NCBI RefSeq assembly: GCF_042683665.1
Contig: NZ_JBHUOO010000046.1
Length of the DNA stretch: 64,000 nucleotides
Source: Leeuwenhoekiella polynyae
GTDB lineage: Bacteria > Bacteroidota > Bacteroidia > Flavobacteriales > Flavobacteriaceae
Direction: 5' to 3' (one strand)
Shown here: positions 32,520 through 41,436 of the stretch, one piece after another
Position numbering within the stretch: the first letter of the stretch is position 1
Layout of the letters: the number at the start of each line of letters is the position of its first letter
Made by a program: the position numbers and the translations under genes
Notes under the pieces: model-generated
What the model saw: only the letters and a program-made list of their open reading frames with translations
Database searches by the model: none
Told to the model about the DNA's origin: nothing

Positions 32520-33918
32520 AGCTGAAGGAAAGCAAAAAACAATCGCCGGTGAGGTTTCCTTAACCGGCGTTGGTTTACATACGGGTAAAAACGTAACCCT
32601 AACATTTAAACCTGCTGAAGAAAATACTGGCATGTTTTTTAAACGTGTCGATCTTGAAGGTCAGCCCATCATAGAAGCCAATGCTGATTATGTAGTAAAT
32701 ACTCAGAGAGGAACAAACCTTGAGAAGATGGGAGTTCACATTCAGACTAGCGAGCATGTTCTTGCCGCTTGTGTGGGACTTGGTATTTATAATATTTGTA
32801 TTGAACTCGATGCTTCTGAACCACCTATAATGGATGGGTCATCTAAGTTTTTTGTTGAAGCTTTAGAAAAAGCCGGAGTTGTTGAACAAGATGCTTGCAG
32901 AGAAGAGTATGTGGTAACTGAAGTTATCAGTTATGTAGATGAAAACTCTGGTAGTGAAATTATGCTGATGCCTTCAGACGAGTATCAACTTACTACAATG
33001 GTAGATTTTGGGACAAAAATATTAGGTACTCAAAATGCCAGTATCAAGAGTATATCAGAATTTAAAGATGAAATATCAGACTCGAGAACCTTTAGCTTTC
33101 TTCATGAAATAGAAATGCTTCTTGAACATGGTTTGATTAAAGGCGGTGATCTTAATAATGCAATTGTATATGTAGATAAAGAATTATCGCCAGAAACAAT
33201 GGATAAGTTGAGAGAAGCTTTTAATAAAGATTCTATTTCAGTAAAACCTAATGGAATTTTAGATAACCTTACATTACATCATCCTAACGAGGCTGCACGT
33301 CACAAATTACTTGATGTTATAGGTGATCTAGCACTCGTAGGTATGCCAATAAAAGGTAAGGTAATAGCAAACAAACCAGGGCATTATGTAAATACGCAGT
33401 TTGCAAAGAAACTTAAGAAGATCATTAAATTAGAGAAGCGTAATAACGTACCTCAATTTGATTTATCTAAGCCCCCGGTTAAAGATGTAAACGAGATTAT
33501 GGCCATGCTGCCTCACCGTTCCCCATTTTTATTAGTAGATAAAATATTAGAAATAACAGATACGGGAGTTATAGGTTTGAAAAATGTTACAATGAACGAG
33601 CCATTTTTTGTTGGCCATTTTCCCGGAGCACCTGTAATGCCTGGCGTTCTTCAGGTTGAAGCAATGGCGCAAACTGGTGGTATTTTAGTATTGAGCACGG
33701 TACCAGACCCAGAAAATTACCTTACCTATTTTATGAAAATAGATAACGTTCGCTTTAAACAACAGGTTGTACCCGGAGATACATTAATTTTTAAATTAGA
33801 TTTACTTTCACCTATTCGCAGAGGAATCTGTCATATGCAAGGAAGCGCATATGTTAACGGTAAATTAGTTTCTGAAGCAGAGCTTATGGCTCAAATCGTT
33901 AAAGTAAAGAAAGACTAG
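32509..33918 (+). CDS. lpxC-fabZ: Bifunctional UDP-3-O-acyl-GlcNAc deacetylase / 3-hydroxyacyl-ACP dehydratase
   Basis: A 469-residue fusion typical of Bacteroidetes. Residues ~1-310 are LpxC, the committed lipid A deacetylase: the zinc ligands are in VHIQTSEHVLAA (His) and LTLHHPNEAARHKLLDVIGDLALVG (His, Asp). Residues ~322-469 are FabZ: MLPHRSPFLLVDKI and the active-site helix HFPGAPVMPGVLQVEAMAQ. Fusion ties lipid A commitment to fatty acid elongation, the two pathways that compete for hydroxyacyl-ACP. It starts within the end of lpxD and is followed 4 bp later by lpxA. Confidence 0.97.
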   Translation: MISKAEGKQKTIAGEVSLTGVGLHTGKNVTLTFKPAEENTGMFFKRVDLEGQPIIEANADYVVNTQRGTNLEKMGVHIQTSEHVLAACVGLGIYNICIELDASEPPIMDGSSKFFVEALEKAGVVEQDACREEYVVTEVISYVDENSGSEIMLMPSDEYQLTTMVDFGTKILGTQNASIKSISEFKDEISDSRTFSFLHEIEMLLEHGLIKGGDLNNAIVYVDKELSPETMDKLREAFNKDSISVKPNGILDNLTLHHPNEAARHKLLDVIGDLALVGMPIKGKVIANKPGHYVNTQFAKKLKKIIKLEKRNNVPQFDLSKPPVKDVNEIMAMLPHRSPFLLVDKILEITDTGVIGLKNVTMNEPFFVGHFPGAPVMPGVLQVEAMAQTGGILVLSTVPDPENYLTYFMKIDNVRFKQQVVPGDTLIFKLDLLSPIRRGICHMQGSAYVNGKLVSEAELMAQIVKVKKD

Positions 33919-33922
33919 ATTT

Positions 33923-34708
33923 ATGAATCAACCCTTAGCATATGTTCATCCTGGTGCCAAAATCGCTAAAAATGTAGTGATAGAGCCGTTTACTACAATT
34001 AATAATAATGTAGTTATTGGCGAAGGCAGCTGGATAGGATCTAACGTAACTATAATGGAAGGTGCTCGCATCGGTAAAAATGTAAGTATTTTTCCGGGAG
34101 CTGTTATATCTGCAGTTCCGCAGGATAAGAAATTTGACGATGAAGATACTGTTACCATTATAGGAGACAACACAACGATTAGAGAATGTGTTACGATAAA
34201 CCGTGGTACTTCTGATCGTATGAAAACTCAAATAGGAAACAACTGTTGGATTATGGCATATAGTCATATTGCACATGATTGTATCGTAGGGGATCACTGT
34301 ATCTTTTCAAACAACAGCACGCTAGCGGGGCATATCCTGGTTGGTGATTACGTTGTATTAGCAGGTATGGCTGCAGTTCAGCAGTTTTGTACTATAGGTA
34401 GCCACGCCTTCGTTACCGGTGGTTCATTAGTACGTAAAGATGTTCCCCCTTATGTAAAAGCAGGTCGCGAACCGCTCTCTTATGTAGGTATCAATTCAAT
34501 TGGATTGCGGAGAAGAGGTTTTACAACTGAAAAGATTAGAGAGATTCAGGATATTTACAGAATTCTCTACCAAAAAAATTATAACAATACGCAGGCTGTT
34601 AACATTATTGAAGCTGAAATGGAAGCTACTCCGGAGCGAGATGAAATCCTTCAGTTTATCAAGAACTCACAGCGTGGTATTATGAAAGGTTATTTTACAA
34701 CAAACTAA
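33923..34708 (+). CDS. lpxA: UDP-N-acetylglucosamine acyltransferase
   Basis: A 261-residue beta-helix enzyme, first step of lipid A synthesis. Hexapeptide coils run from YVHPGAKIAKNVVIEPFTTINNNVVIG. The catalytic His is in MAYSHIAHDCIVGDH, with CVTINRGTSDRMKTQIGN and the C-terminal helical domain GLRRRGFTTEKIREIQDIYRILY. Standard length and order lpxD-lpxC/fabZ-lpxA. Followed by a 42-bp spacer with a small perfect hairpin before efp. Confidence 0.97.
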   Translation: MNQPLAYVHPGAKIAKNVVIEPFTTINNNVVIGEGSWIGSNVTIMEGARIGKNVSIFPGAVISAVPQDKKFDDEDTVTIIGDNTTIRECVTINRGTSDRMKTQIGNNCWIMAYSHIAHDCIVGDHCIFSNNSTLAGHILVGDYVVLAGMAAVQQFCTIGSHAFVTGGSLVRKDVPPYVKAGREPLSYVGINSIGLRRRGFTTEKIREIQDIYRILYQKNYNNTQAVNIIEAEMEATPERDEILQFIKNSQRGIMKGYFTTN

Positions 34709-34712
34709 TTTT

Positions 34713-34727
34713 TTCCGCTTTGCGGAA
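34713..34727. repeat. Mini-hairpin TTCCGC-TTT-GCGGAA between lpxA and efp
   Basis: A perfect 6-bp stem with a 3-nt loop in the lpxA-efp spacer. It has no T-run, so it is probably a small dispersed palindrome rather than a terminator. Similar hairpins sit before hisD, hisIE and at the rluE-like gene start. Confidence 0.6.
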
Positions 34728-34750
34728 TAGCATAGAATTAAAATTTAATT

Positions 34751-35317
34751 ATGGCAAATACATCAGATATTCGTAATGGAATGTGTATTCATTACAACCA
34801 CGATATTTATAAAATCATTGAATTCTTACACGTTAAACCTGGTAAAGGACCTGCTTTTGTGCGAACAAAACTTAAAAGTGTTACTAACGGAAAAGTGCTG
34901 GATAACACATTTTCTGCTGGACATAAAATTGAAGAAGTACGTGTGGAGACTAAAGGATATCAGTTTTTATATGAAGATGGTGAATGGTACCACTTTATGA
35001 ATACAGATGATTATACGCAGATACGTCTTTTAGAATCTGCTTTAGATCAGCCCGGACTTTTAAAAGAAGGGGAAGTGGTATCTATTGCGATTAATACTGA
35101 AGATGGTTTGCCGCTATCTGTAGATATGCCTGCTCACGTTATACTGACCGTTACTGCTACAGAGCCTGGAGTTAAAGGTAATACCGCAACTAATGCAACA
35201 AAACCTGCAACTGTAGAAACAGGAGCAGAAGTTTCTGTACCTTTATTTATAAATGAAGGAGATAAGATTAAGGTTGAAACTGAAAAGGGTACTTACAAAG
35301 AGCGTATTAAAGAATAA
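34751..35317 (+). CDS. efp: Translation elongation factor P
   Basis: A 188-residue EF-P that relieves ribosomes stalled on proline runs. Three beta-barrel domains: KOW-like N-terminal with the loop HVKPGKGPAFVRTKL (modifiable Lys in KPGKGPA), the OB domain, and the C-terminal EPGVKGNTATNATKPATVETGAEVSVPLFINEGDKIKVET signature. Length is standard. It is embedded in the lipid A run, between lpxA and a second LpxD-like gene, which is a common Bacteroidetes arrangement. Confidence 0.97.
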   Translation: MANTSDIRNGMCIHYNHDIYKIIEFLHVKPGKGPAFVRTKLKSVTNGKVLDNTFSAGHKIEEVRVETKGYQFLYEDGEWYHFMNTDDYTQIRLLESALDQPGLLKEGEVVSIAINTEDGLPLSVDMPAHVILTVTATEPGVKGNTATNATKPATVETGAEVSVPLFINEGDKIKVETEKGTYKERIKE

Positions 35318-35320
35318 CAA

Positions 35321-36253
35321 TTGAAATTTCCACAAAAACATACCTTAGCGCAGATTGCTACAATTCTTGATATTGAATTTGTAGGGGATGCTGAATTTCC
35401 TGTTTATGGAATTAATGAAATTCACGTTGTTGAACCGGGGGATATTGTTTTTGTAGATCATCCCAAGTATTATGATAAAGCTTTAGAATCTGCAGCTACA
35501 ATTGTTTTAATCAACAAAAAAGTAGATTGCCCGGAAGGTAAAGCTTTACTCATTTCAGAAGATCCTTTTTCAGACTTTAATAAATTAACACGCTATTTTA
35601 AACCTTTTAAGAAAGCAACATCTTCAATTGCTGACACGGCTCAAATAGGAACAGGGACAATTATCCAGCCTAATTGCTTCATTGGTAATAATGTAAATAT
35701 AGGAACGGATTGTTTGATTCATGCAAATGTTACTATTTATGATAATGCTGTTATAGGAAATGATGTTATCATACATTCTGGAGCTGTTTTAGGAGGAGAT
35801 GCTTTTTATTATAAAAAGCGCGATACTGTTTTTGATAAATTAATTTCTGGAGGAAGAGTCGTTATTCAAGACTCTGTAGAAATTGGAGCACTTTGTACAA
35901 TTGATAAAGGGGTTTCTGGAGATACGATAATTGGTGAAGATTCTAAATTGGATAATCAAGTACATATAGGTCACGACACCCAAATAGGAAAACGCGTACT
36001 TATAGCAGCACAGTCTGGGATCGCAGGATGTGTTGTAGTTGAAGATGATGTTGTGATTTGGGGTCAGGTAGGTATTGCGAGTGGAATTACAATTAAAGAA
36101 AAAGCGGTAATTTTTGCGCAAAGTGGTGTAGGTAAAACCTTAGAAGGTGGTAAATCGTATTTGGGTACACCGGCAGAAGACAGCAAGAAGAAGTTTAGGG
36201 AACTGGCATCAATTCGTCAAATTCCTTATATTTTAGAACAAATAAAAAAATAA
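35321..36253 (+). CDS. LpxD-like UDP-3-O-acyl-glucosamine N-acyltransferase paralogue
   Basis: A 310-residue second LpxD-type protein, starting at TTG 35321 only 4 bp after the efp stop. It has the LpxD N-terminal domain (FPQKHTLAQIATILDIEFVGDAEFPVYGINEIHVVEPGDIVFVDHPKYYDKAL) and hexapeptide coils (IGTGTIIQPNCFIGNNVNIGTDCLIHANVTIYD), with His in LDNQVHIGHDTQIGKRVLIAAQSGIAG at the catalytic position. About 33 residues shorter than the first LpxD and clearly divergent. It could acylate another sugar nucleotide or be the isoform for a different acyl chain; which one is unknown. Confidence 0.9.
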   Translation: MKFPQKHTLAQIATILDIEFVGDAEFPVYGINEIHVVEPGDIVFVDHPKYYDKALESAATIVLINKKVDCPEGKALLISEDPFSDFNKLTRYFKPFKKATSSIADTAQIGTGTIIQPNCFIGNNVNIGTDCLIHANVTIYDNAVIGNDVIIHSGAVLGGDAFYYKKRDTVFDKLISGGRVVIQDSVEIGALCTIDKGVSGDTIIGEDSKLDNQVHIGHDTQIGKRVLIAAQSGIAGCVVVEDDVVIWGQVGIASGITIKEKAVIFAQSGVGKTLEGGKSYLGTPAEDSKKKFRELASIRQIPYILEQIKK

Positions 36254-36254
36254 A

Positions 36255-36668
36255 ATGAGTAAATCAGCTAAAGACCTTGTAAGAGGTTTGTATGAATCAG
36301 ATTTTTTTAATGATTCTAGTGTTCTAAAGCAATATTTACATGAAGATGCAGAGTTATATTGGAATGCATCTACGGGTTTCTCAAAAATGACATACAGTGA
36401 CATTGCTGATATGTCTTCAGAAATGGGAAAATCATTTATATCATTAAGATCTTCTATAAGTCACCTGATTGCTGAAGACGATAAGGTGAGTGCCAGGCTT
36501 ACATACTATATTAAGGCTGTAGAAAATCCTGATGAAGAAGTAGGTGTTATCCATTTTATGGCAATCTGGGAACTAAAAGATGGTTTGCTTTATAGAGGCT
36601 ATCAGATAAGTCAGCCTAGTGATGAAGATCCTCAGAATAATGATGCGCACATCCGTATAAAGTCATAA
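36255..36668 (+). CDS. NTF2/SnoaL-like protein
   Basis: A 137-residue cytoplasmic protein starting 2 nt after the LpxD-like stop. The pattern AKDLVRGLYESDFFNDSSVLKQYLHEDAELYWNASTGFSKMTYSDI, then DKVSARLTYYIKAVENPDEEVGVIHFMAIWELKDGLLYRGYQISQPSD is a SnoaL/NTF2 cone fold, used for small-molecule binding or as an enzyme scaffold. Catalytic residues cannot be assigned. Tight spacing shows co-transcription with the LpxD-like gene. Confidence 0.82.
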   Translation: MSKSAKDLVRGLYESDFFNDSSVLKQYLHEDAELYWNASTGFSKMTYSDIADMSSEMGKSFISLRSSISHLIAEDDKVSARLTYYIKAVENPDEEVGVIHFMAIWELKDGLLYRGYQISQPSDEDPQNNDAHIRIKS

Positions 36669-36697
36669 AAATCCTTTAGCATTCATCTATAAAAATT

Positions 36698-36705
36698 TAC
36701 TTTTG
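36698..36705 (+). promoter_or_regulatory. Putative -7 promoter box of sucD
   Basis: TACTTTTG matches TAnnTTTG, 23 bp before the sucD ATG, in a 59-bp spacer. It suggests sucD has its own promoter. Confidence 0.5.
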
Positions 36706-36727
36706 TACCACAAAATTCAAACAACTC

Positions 36728-37600
36728 ATGAGCGTTTTAGTAAATAAAGATTCCAAAATAATTGTACAAGGTTTTACCGGTAGTGAAGGTACTTTTCACG
36801 CGGGTCAAATGATTGAATACGGCACAAATGTAGTGGGTGGTGTAACTCCGGGTAAGGGAGGTCAAAGCCATTTAGACAAGCCTGTTTTCAATACTGTTGA
36901 AGAAGCAGTAAAAGAAACTGGAGCAGACGTATCTATTATTTTTGTTCCGCCGGCATTTGCTGCTGATGCGATTATGGAAGCTGCTAATGCAGGAATCAAA
37001 GTAATTATAGCAATTACTGAGGGTATTCCTGTTTCAGATATGATTAAAGCTGCTGACTATATTAAAGATAAAGATTGTAGACTCATAGGTCCTAACTGTC
37101 CGGGAGTAATCACTCCGGGAGAAGCAAAAGTGGGTATTATGCCAGGTTTTGTTTTTAAGAAAGGTAAAGTAGGTATTGTTTCTAAATCAGGAACACTTAC
37201 TTACGAAGCTGCAGATCAAGTTGTAAAACAAGGTTTAGGTATTACAACAGCAATTGGTATAGGTGGGGATCCAATCATTGGTACAACTACTAAAGAAGCT
37301 GTAGAATTACTCATCAACGATCCTGAGACTGAAGCTGTAGTAATGATTGGTGAAATAGGTGGTCAGTTAGAAGCTGATGCTGCAAAATGGATCAAAGCTA
37401 GCGGCACTAAAAAACCAGTAATAGGTTTTATCGCTGGGGAGACTGCTCCGGCTGGTAGAACAATGGGGCATGCAGGAGCGATTGTTTCTGGTGAAGGTGA
37501 ATCTGCTGCCGACAAGAAAAAAATATTAAGAGAAAACGGAGTTCACGTAGTTGATTCTCCTGCAGAAATAGGTAAGAAAGTAGCTGAGCTTTTAAGCTAA
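36728..37600 (+). CDS. sucD: Succinyl-CoA synthetase (ADP-forming) alpha subunit
   Basis: A 290-residue TCA-cycle subunit that binds CoA and carries the phosphohistidine. Motifs: the CoA-binding Rossmann segment FTGSEGTFHAGQMIEYGTNVVGGVTPGKGGQ, the Rossmann end RLIGPNCPGVITPGEAKVGIMPG, VMIGEIGGQLEADAA, and the active-site MGHAGAIVSGEGESAADK with the phosphorylated His. Length normal. The beta subunit sucC is not adjacent, as usual in this phylum. Followed by a strong terminator. Confidence 0.96.
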   Translation: MSVLVNKDSKIIVQGFTGSEGTFHAGQMIEYGTNVVGGVTPGKGGQSHLDKPVFNTVEEAVKETGADVSIIFVPPAFAADAIMEAANAGIKVIIAITEGIPVSDMIKAADYIKDKDCRLIGPNCPGVITPGEAKVGIMPGFVFKKGKVGIVSKSGTLTYEAADQVVKQGLGITTAIGIGGDPIIGTTTKEAVELLINDPETEAVVMIGEIGGQLEADAAKWIKASGTKKPVIGFIAGETAPAGRTMGHAGAIVSGEGESAADKKKILRENGVHVVDSPAEIGKKVAELLS

Positions 37601-37620
37601 TCTTTTACCATTCTTATTTT

Positions 37621-37653
37621 AAAAACCGACACACCTAATGTGTCGGTTTTTTT
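37621..37653. terminator. Terminator after sucD
   Basis: A 13-bp stem with core AACCGACACA/TGTGTCGGTT and loop CCTAA, followed by a T-run. It is symmetric and ends the sucD transcript 20 bp after its stop. Confidence 0.85.
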
Positions 37654-37723
37654 ATGAGCAAACAGTTCAAGTTTGCTATATTTACCGCTGTTCAAACTAA
37701 CTAATATTTGATACTCAATTAGA

Positions 37724-38470
37724 ATGAAACTTTTAGAAGGAAAGAATACAATTATAACTGGTGCCAGCCGCGGAATAGGTAATGGCATTGCCAAAGTTTT
37801 TGCTCAAAACGGCGCTAATGTTGCCTTTACATACAGTTCTTCTGCAGGACCGGCAGAAGAATTAGAAAAAGAATTGACTTCTTTAGGAGTTAAAGCAAAA
37901 GCTTATAAATCTAATGCAGCTTCTTTTGAAGAATGCCAGGAACTTATCAAGCAAATCTCAGAAGATTTTGATTCTATTGATGTTTTGGTAAACAACGCAG
38001 GAATTACAAAAGATAATTTATTGATGCGTATGAGCGAGGAGGACTTCGATAAAGTTATTGAAGTAAACCTAAAGTCGATTTTCAACATGACTAAAGCAGT
38101 ACAACGAACTATGTTGAAACAACGTTACGGAAGCATCATCAATATGAGCTCTGTTGTGGGTGTTAAAGGTAATGCCGGTCAGGCAAATTATGCGGCTTCA
38201 AAAGCAGGCATAATAGGTTTTTCAAAATCTATGGCTTTAGAGTTAGGTTCTCGTAACATAAGAACCAACGTAGTTGCTCCCGGTTTTATTGAGACTGAAA
38301 TGACTGCTAAATTAGACGAAAAAACAGTTGCAGGCTGGAGAGATGCTATCCCATTAAAACGTGGCGGAACTCCCGAAGATATTGCAAATGCTTGTGTGTT
38401 TTTAGGAAGTGATATGAGTGCATACGTTACGGGTCAGGTACTTCAGGTAGATGGCGGTATGCTAACCTAA
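37724..38470 (+). CDS. fabG: 3-oxoacyl-ACP reductase
   Basis: A 248-residue short-chain dehydrogenase reducing 3-ketoacyl-ACP with NADPH. The cofactor motif is GASRGIGNGIA; the active site shows Asn in VLVNNAGITKDNLLMRM, Ser in NMSSVVGVKGNAGQ and Tyr-x-x-x-Lys in NYAASKAG. The C-terminus ends VTGQVLQVDGGMLT. All FabG hallmarks are present. The next gene starts 24 bp later on the same strand. Confidence 0.95.
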   Translation: MKLLEGKNTIITGASRGIGNGIAKVFAQNGANVAFTYSSSAGPAEELEKELTSLGVKAKAYKSNAASFEECQELIKQISEDFDSIDVLVNNAGITKDNLLMRMSEEDFDKVIEVNLKSIFNMTKAVQRTMLKQRYGSIINMSSVVGVKGNAGQANYAASKAGIIGFSKSMALELGSRNIRTNVVAPGFIETEMTAKLDEKTVAGWRDAIPLKRGGTPEDIANACVFLGSDMSAYVTGQVLQVDGGMLT

Positions 38471-38493
38471 ATCTTCACGACACGATACAATCT

Positions 38494-40533
38494 ATGGCAG
38501 CATCTACAATTCTATACATCATCCTTAGTGGGATTATAGCATTAGGTGCTGCCATTTTTTTTTACTTCTATAAGCCACAACGATCAAAACAACTAAAATT
38601 TATATTAAGTACGCTTCGGTTTTTGACCTTATTTTCGGTATTGATTTTACTTATAAATCCCAGTTTTAAGCAAGTCACATATTCTACTATAAAGCCAAAA
38701 CTGAGTTTGGCTATTGACAATTCCAGATCGATGGAATATCTGGGAGATACTACTCAAATTCAATCGGTTTTCAATTCTTTTTCTGAAAATGAAGAATTAA
38801 ACAATCGCTTTGATATTGATTATTACAGCTTTGGTAGAAACCTTAAGCCATTAACAGCGCTTAATTTTGATGAAGGTCAGACCGATATTGCAAAAAGTCT
38901 AAAAGATTTAAATCAGATTTATAAAGGAATCGATTTTACTCCTGTTATTGTTACTGATGGAAATTCAAATTTAGGAGCTGATTACCGGTACACAGCCCAG
39001 GAGAACAACAGCAATCCATTTTATTTCTTGGCAGTAGGAGATACTTTGGTTTATGAAGATTTAAGTTTAGATCGTATTAATACTAATAAATACGCGTATC
39101 TCAATAATGAATTTCCTGTTGAATTGATCACATCGTATACGGGTGAATTTGATGTGAATGCGACGGTTTCGGTTTCTCAAAATGGAAGAATAATACATAA
39201 AGAGCAACAGGCTTTTACTCCCGAAAATAGTTCCCAACGTACCAATTTTTATTTGAACGCTTCTTCAATAGGAGTACAGCGGTATCAGGTAACCGTAAGC
39301 GGACTAGATAATGAAAAGAATTTAGAAAATAACACAAAGAATTTTGCCGTAGAAGTCATCGATCAAAGGTCTAACGTTTTAATTGTTTATAGTGTTTTAC
39401 ATCCTGATTTGGGAACACTTAAGAAAGGTATCGAAAGTAATCAACTAAGAGCGGTTACCTTAAAAGAGATTTCGGAAGTCAATTTAACCGAGTTTAACGA
39501 CTACGACCTTGTTATTTTATTTGAGCCCGAAGAATCTTTTTCTTCGGTTTACAAGGAGCTAAATAAGGAGCATAAAAACCGCTTTACTATTATTGGCACT
39601 CAAACAGATCTCAGTTTTTTAAACAGTATTCAACAGACAGGGATTTTTCCGAAGAATAATGAGTCTGAATTGGTTCAGCCAGATAAAAATGAATCCTTTG
39701 ATGCGTTTCAATTAGAAGAACTTTCATTTGACAATTTTCCACCTTTGGCCAGTATTTTTGGAAAAGCTCTATTTACGGGTGATTCTGACGTTTTGTTTTA
39801 TCAACGAATAAATGGTGTCACTACACAAAATCCGTTACTCGCAGTTACAGAACGTTCAGGAAGGAGAGAGGTGTTTTTACTGGGTACCGGTATTTTTCAA
39901 TGGCGTAGTCAAAGTTTTATAGACAACCAGAGCTTTGAGAATTTTGATAACTTCATTGATAAGTTGGTTCAATATGCCGCTTCTAATCAGCACAGAAAAC
40001 GATTAGAAATTAGTTATGAGCAGTTTTATTATAAAGGAAATTTTATAAATATTCAGGCACAATATTTTGATAAGAACTATGTGTTTGATCCCGGCGCGTC
40101 GCTTCAGATTGAATTGAGAAATGAAAATTCAGAAGAAACCTATCAATCACCCCTAGTTTTTAAGGGATCTGCATACGAGGTAGAATTATCTAATTTAGAG
40201 CCGGGTGACTACACGTTCCGTATAACTGAAACCGATCAAAATGTAAGTTCTGGTGGTAGTTTTACAATAATTCCTTTTGATTTAGAGCGACAGAGTCTAA
40301 ATGCAAATTTTCAGAAAATGAAAACATTAGCTCAGGAAAGTGGCGGGAACATATACACACTTGAAAATTACAATAGGCTTGTTGACGAATTGCTAAACAG
40401 TGACCAGTTTATACCGGTTGAGCGAGCTGTTAAAAAAAACGTACCTTTAATCAACTTCGTTTGGTTATTAGCACTTATTGTTGCTTGTCTGACCGCAGAA
40501 TGGTTCATTAGAAAATACAACGGACTTATATAA
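38494..40533 (+). CDS. VWA-like membrane protein
   Basis: A 679-residue inner membrane protein. Two N-terminal helices (ILYIILSGIIALGAAIFFYFY and FILSTLRFLTLFSVLILLINP), a von Willebrand A-like domain (~65-180) with the metal site motif LAIDNSRSMEYLG (D-x-S-x-S) and PVIVTDGNSN, large beta-rich periplasmic regions, and a C-terminal helix (LINFVWLLALIVACLTAEWFIRKYNGL) typical of BatA/BatB-related membrane proteins of Bacteroidetes. No enzyme motif. The role is unknown, and cell envelope stress or assembly is the likely area. Confidence 0.82.
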   Translation: MAASTILYIILSGIIALGAAIFFYFYKPQRSKQLKFILSTLRFLTLFSVLILLINPSFKQVTYSTIKPKLSLAIDNSRSMEYLGDTTQIQSVFNSFSENEELNNRFDIDYYSFGRNLKPLTALNFDEGQTDIAKSLKDLNQIYKGIDFTPVIVTDGNSNLGADYRYTAQENNSNPFYFLAVGDTLVYEDLSLDRINTNKYAYLNNEFPVELITSYTGEFDVNATVSVSQNGRIIHKEQQAFTPENSSQRTNFYLNASSIGVQRYQVTVSGLDNEKNLENNTKNFAVEVIDQRSNVLIVYSVLHPDLGTLKKGIESNQLRAVTLKEISEVNLTEFNDYDLVILFEPEESFSSVYKELNKEHKNRFTIIGTQTDLSFLNSIQQTGIFPKNNESELVQPDKNESFDAFQLEELSFDNFPPLASIFGKALFTGDSDVLFYQRINGVTTQNPLLAVTERSGRREVFLLGTGIFQWRSQSFIDNQSFENFDNFIDKLVQYAASNQHRKRLEISYEQFYYKGNFINIQAQYFDKNYVFDPGASLQIELRNENSEETYQSPLVFKGSAYEVELSNLEPGDYTFRITETDQNVSSGGSFTIIPFDLERQSLNANFQKMKTLAQESGGNIYTLENYNRLVDELLNSDQFIPVERAVKKNVPLINFVWLLALIVACLTAEWFIRKYNGLI

Positions 40534-40550
40534 ACAAAAATTACATTTTT

Positions 40551-41366
40551 ATGGAAAGGTTACCTAAAATAGGAATACCCGTTATTATTGGTATAATAAT
40601 TTTAATAGTGATTATTGCAAAATCTGCAGTTACTATAGATTCTGGTGAAGCCGGAGTGCTTTATAAACCTTTTGATGGGGGAGTTGTTACAGACGAACCC
40701 CCATTAGGGGAAGGTTTTCATATTGTTGCTCCTTGGAATAAAGTCTTCATTTATGAAGTAAGAAAACAGGAGCTTAAGGAAATTATGAATGTTTTGTCTT
40801 CTAATGGTCTCGATATTAAACTAGAGGCTTCTGTGTGGTACAAACCCCAAGCATTAAACTTAGGTAAACTGCATCAGGAAATAGGTGAGGATTACCTAAA
40901 TAGAATTTTACTACCAACTATTAGATCTGCTGCAAGATCTGTTGTTGGGCGCTATACTCCAGAGCAATTATACTCTTCTAAAAGAGATGCCATACAGGCA
41001 GAAATTTTTGATGAAACCCGAAAAATAATTAAAGATCAATATATTGAATTAGATGAAGTTCTAGTGCGTGATGTGACTTTACCAGCGACTATAAAAGAGG
41101 CTATAGAGCGTAAGCTGAAACAAGAGCAAGAATCGTTGGAGTATGAGTTTAGATTGATATCTGCTCAAAAAGAAGCAGAACGCCAGGTGATAGAAGCTCA
41201 AGGTAAATCTGATGCAAACCGTATTCTAAGTCAATCTCTTAATGATCAAATCTTAAAAGATAAGGGTATTGAAGCGACTTTGAAATTATCTGAATCACCT
41301 AACTCAAAGGTTATTGTGATAGGATCGGGCGATGGTGGATTACCTATTATATTAGGGAACAATTAG
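40551..41366 (+). CDS. Prohibitin/SPFH-domain membrane protein
   Basis: A 271-residue protein with one N-terminal membrane helix (IPVIIGIIILIVIIAKSAVTI) and an SPFH/Band 7 domain (GEAGVLYKPFDGGVVTDEPPLGEGFHIVAPWNKVFIYEVRKQELKE) followed by a coiled coil (EQESLEYEFRLISAQKEAERQVIEAQGKSDANRILSQS). Architecture matches prohibitin-type proteins that form large rings in the membrane and organise proteases or lipids. It follows the VWA-like gene by 17 bp. Distinct from HflK/HflC by sequence. Confidence 0.9.
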   Translation: MERLPKIGIPVIIGIIILIVIIAKSAVTIDSGEAGVLYKPFDGGVVTDEPPLGEGFHIVAPWNKVFIYEVRKQELKEIMNVLSSNGLDIKLEASVWYKPQALNLGKLHQEIGEDYLNRILLPTIRSAARSVVGRYTPEQLYSSKRDAIQAEIFDETRKIIKDQYIELDEVLVRDVTLPATIKEAIERKLKQEQESLEYEFRLISAQKEAERQVIEAQGKSDANRILSQSLNDQILKDKGIEATLKLSESPNSKVIVIGSGDGGLPIILGNN

Positions 41367-41403
41367 AAAATGAATTAAGAAGTAGGACTTGATCATTTTA
41401 CAT

Positions 41404-41436
41404 AAAAAAAGCGAATCTTAACGATTCGCTTTTTTT
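41404..41436. terminator. Bidirectional terminator between the prohibitin-like gene and the HhH protein gene
   Basis: Perfect arms AAAAAAAGCGAATC and GATTCGCTTTTTTT around the loop TTAAC. It lies between convergent genes and serves both. Confidence 0.88.

Noticed and set aside
33935..34297. Minus-strand frame of 120 codons within lpxA.
   Set aside because: It is the antisense of hexapeptide-repeat codons, which are naturally open on the other strand. LpxA is unambiguous.
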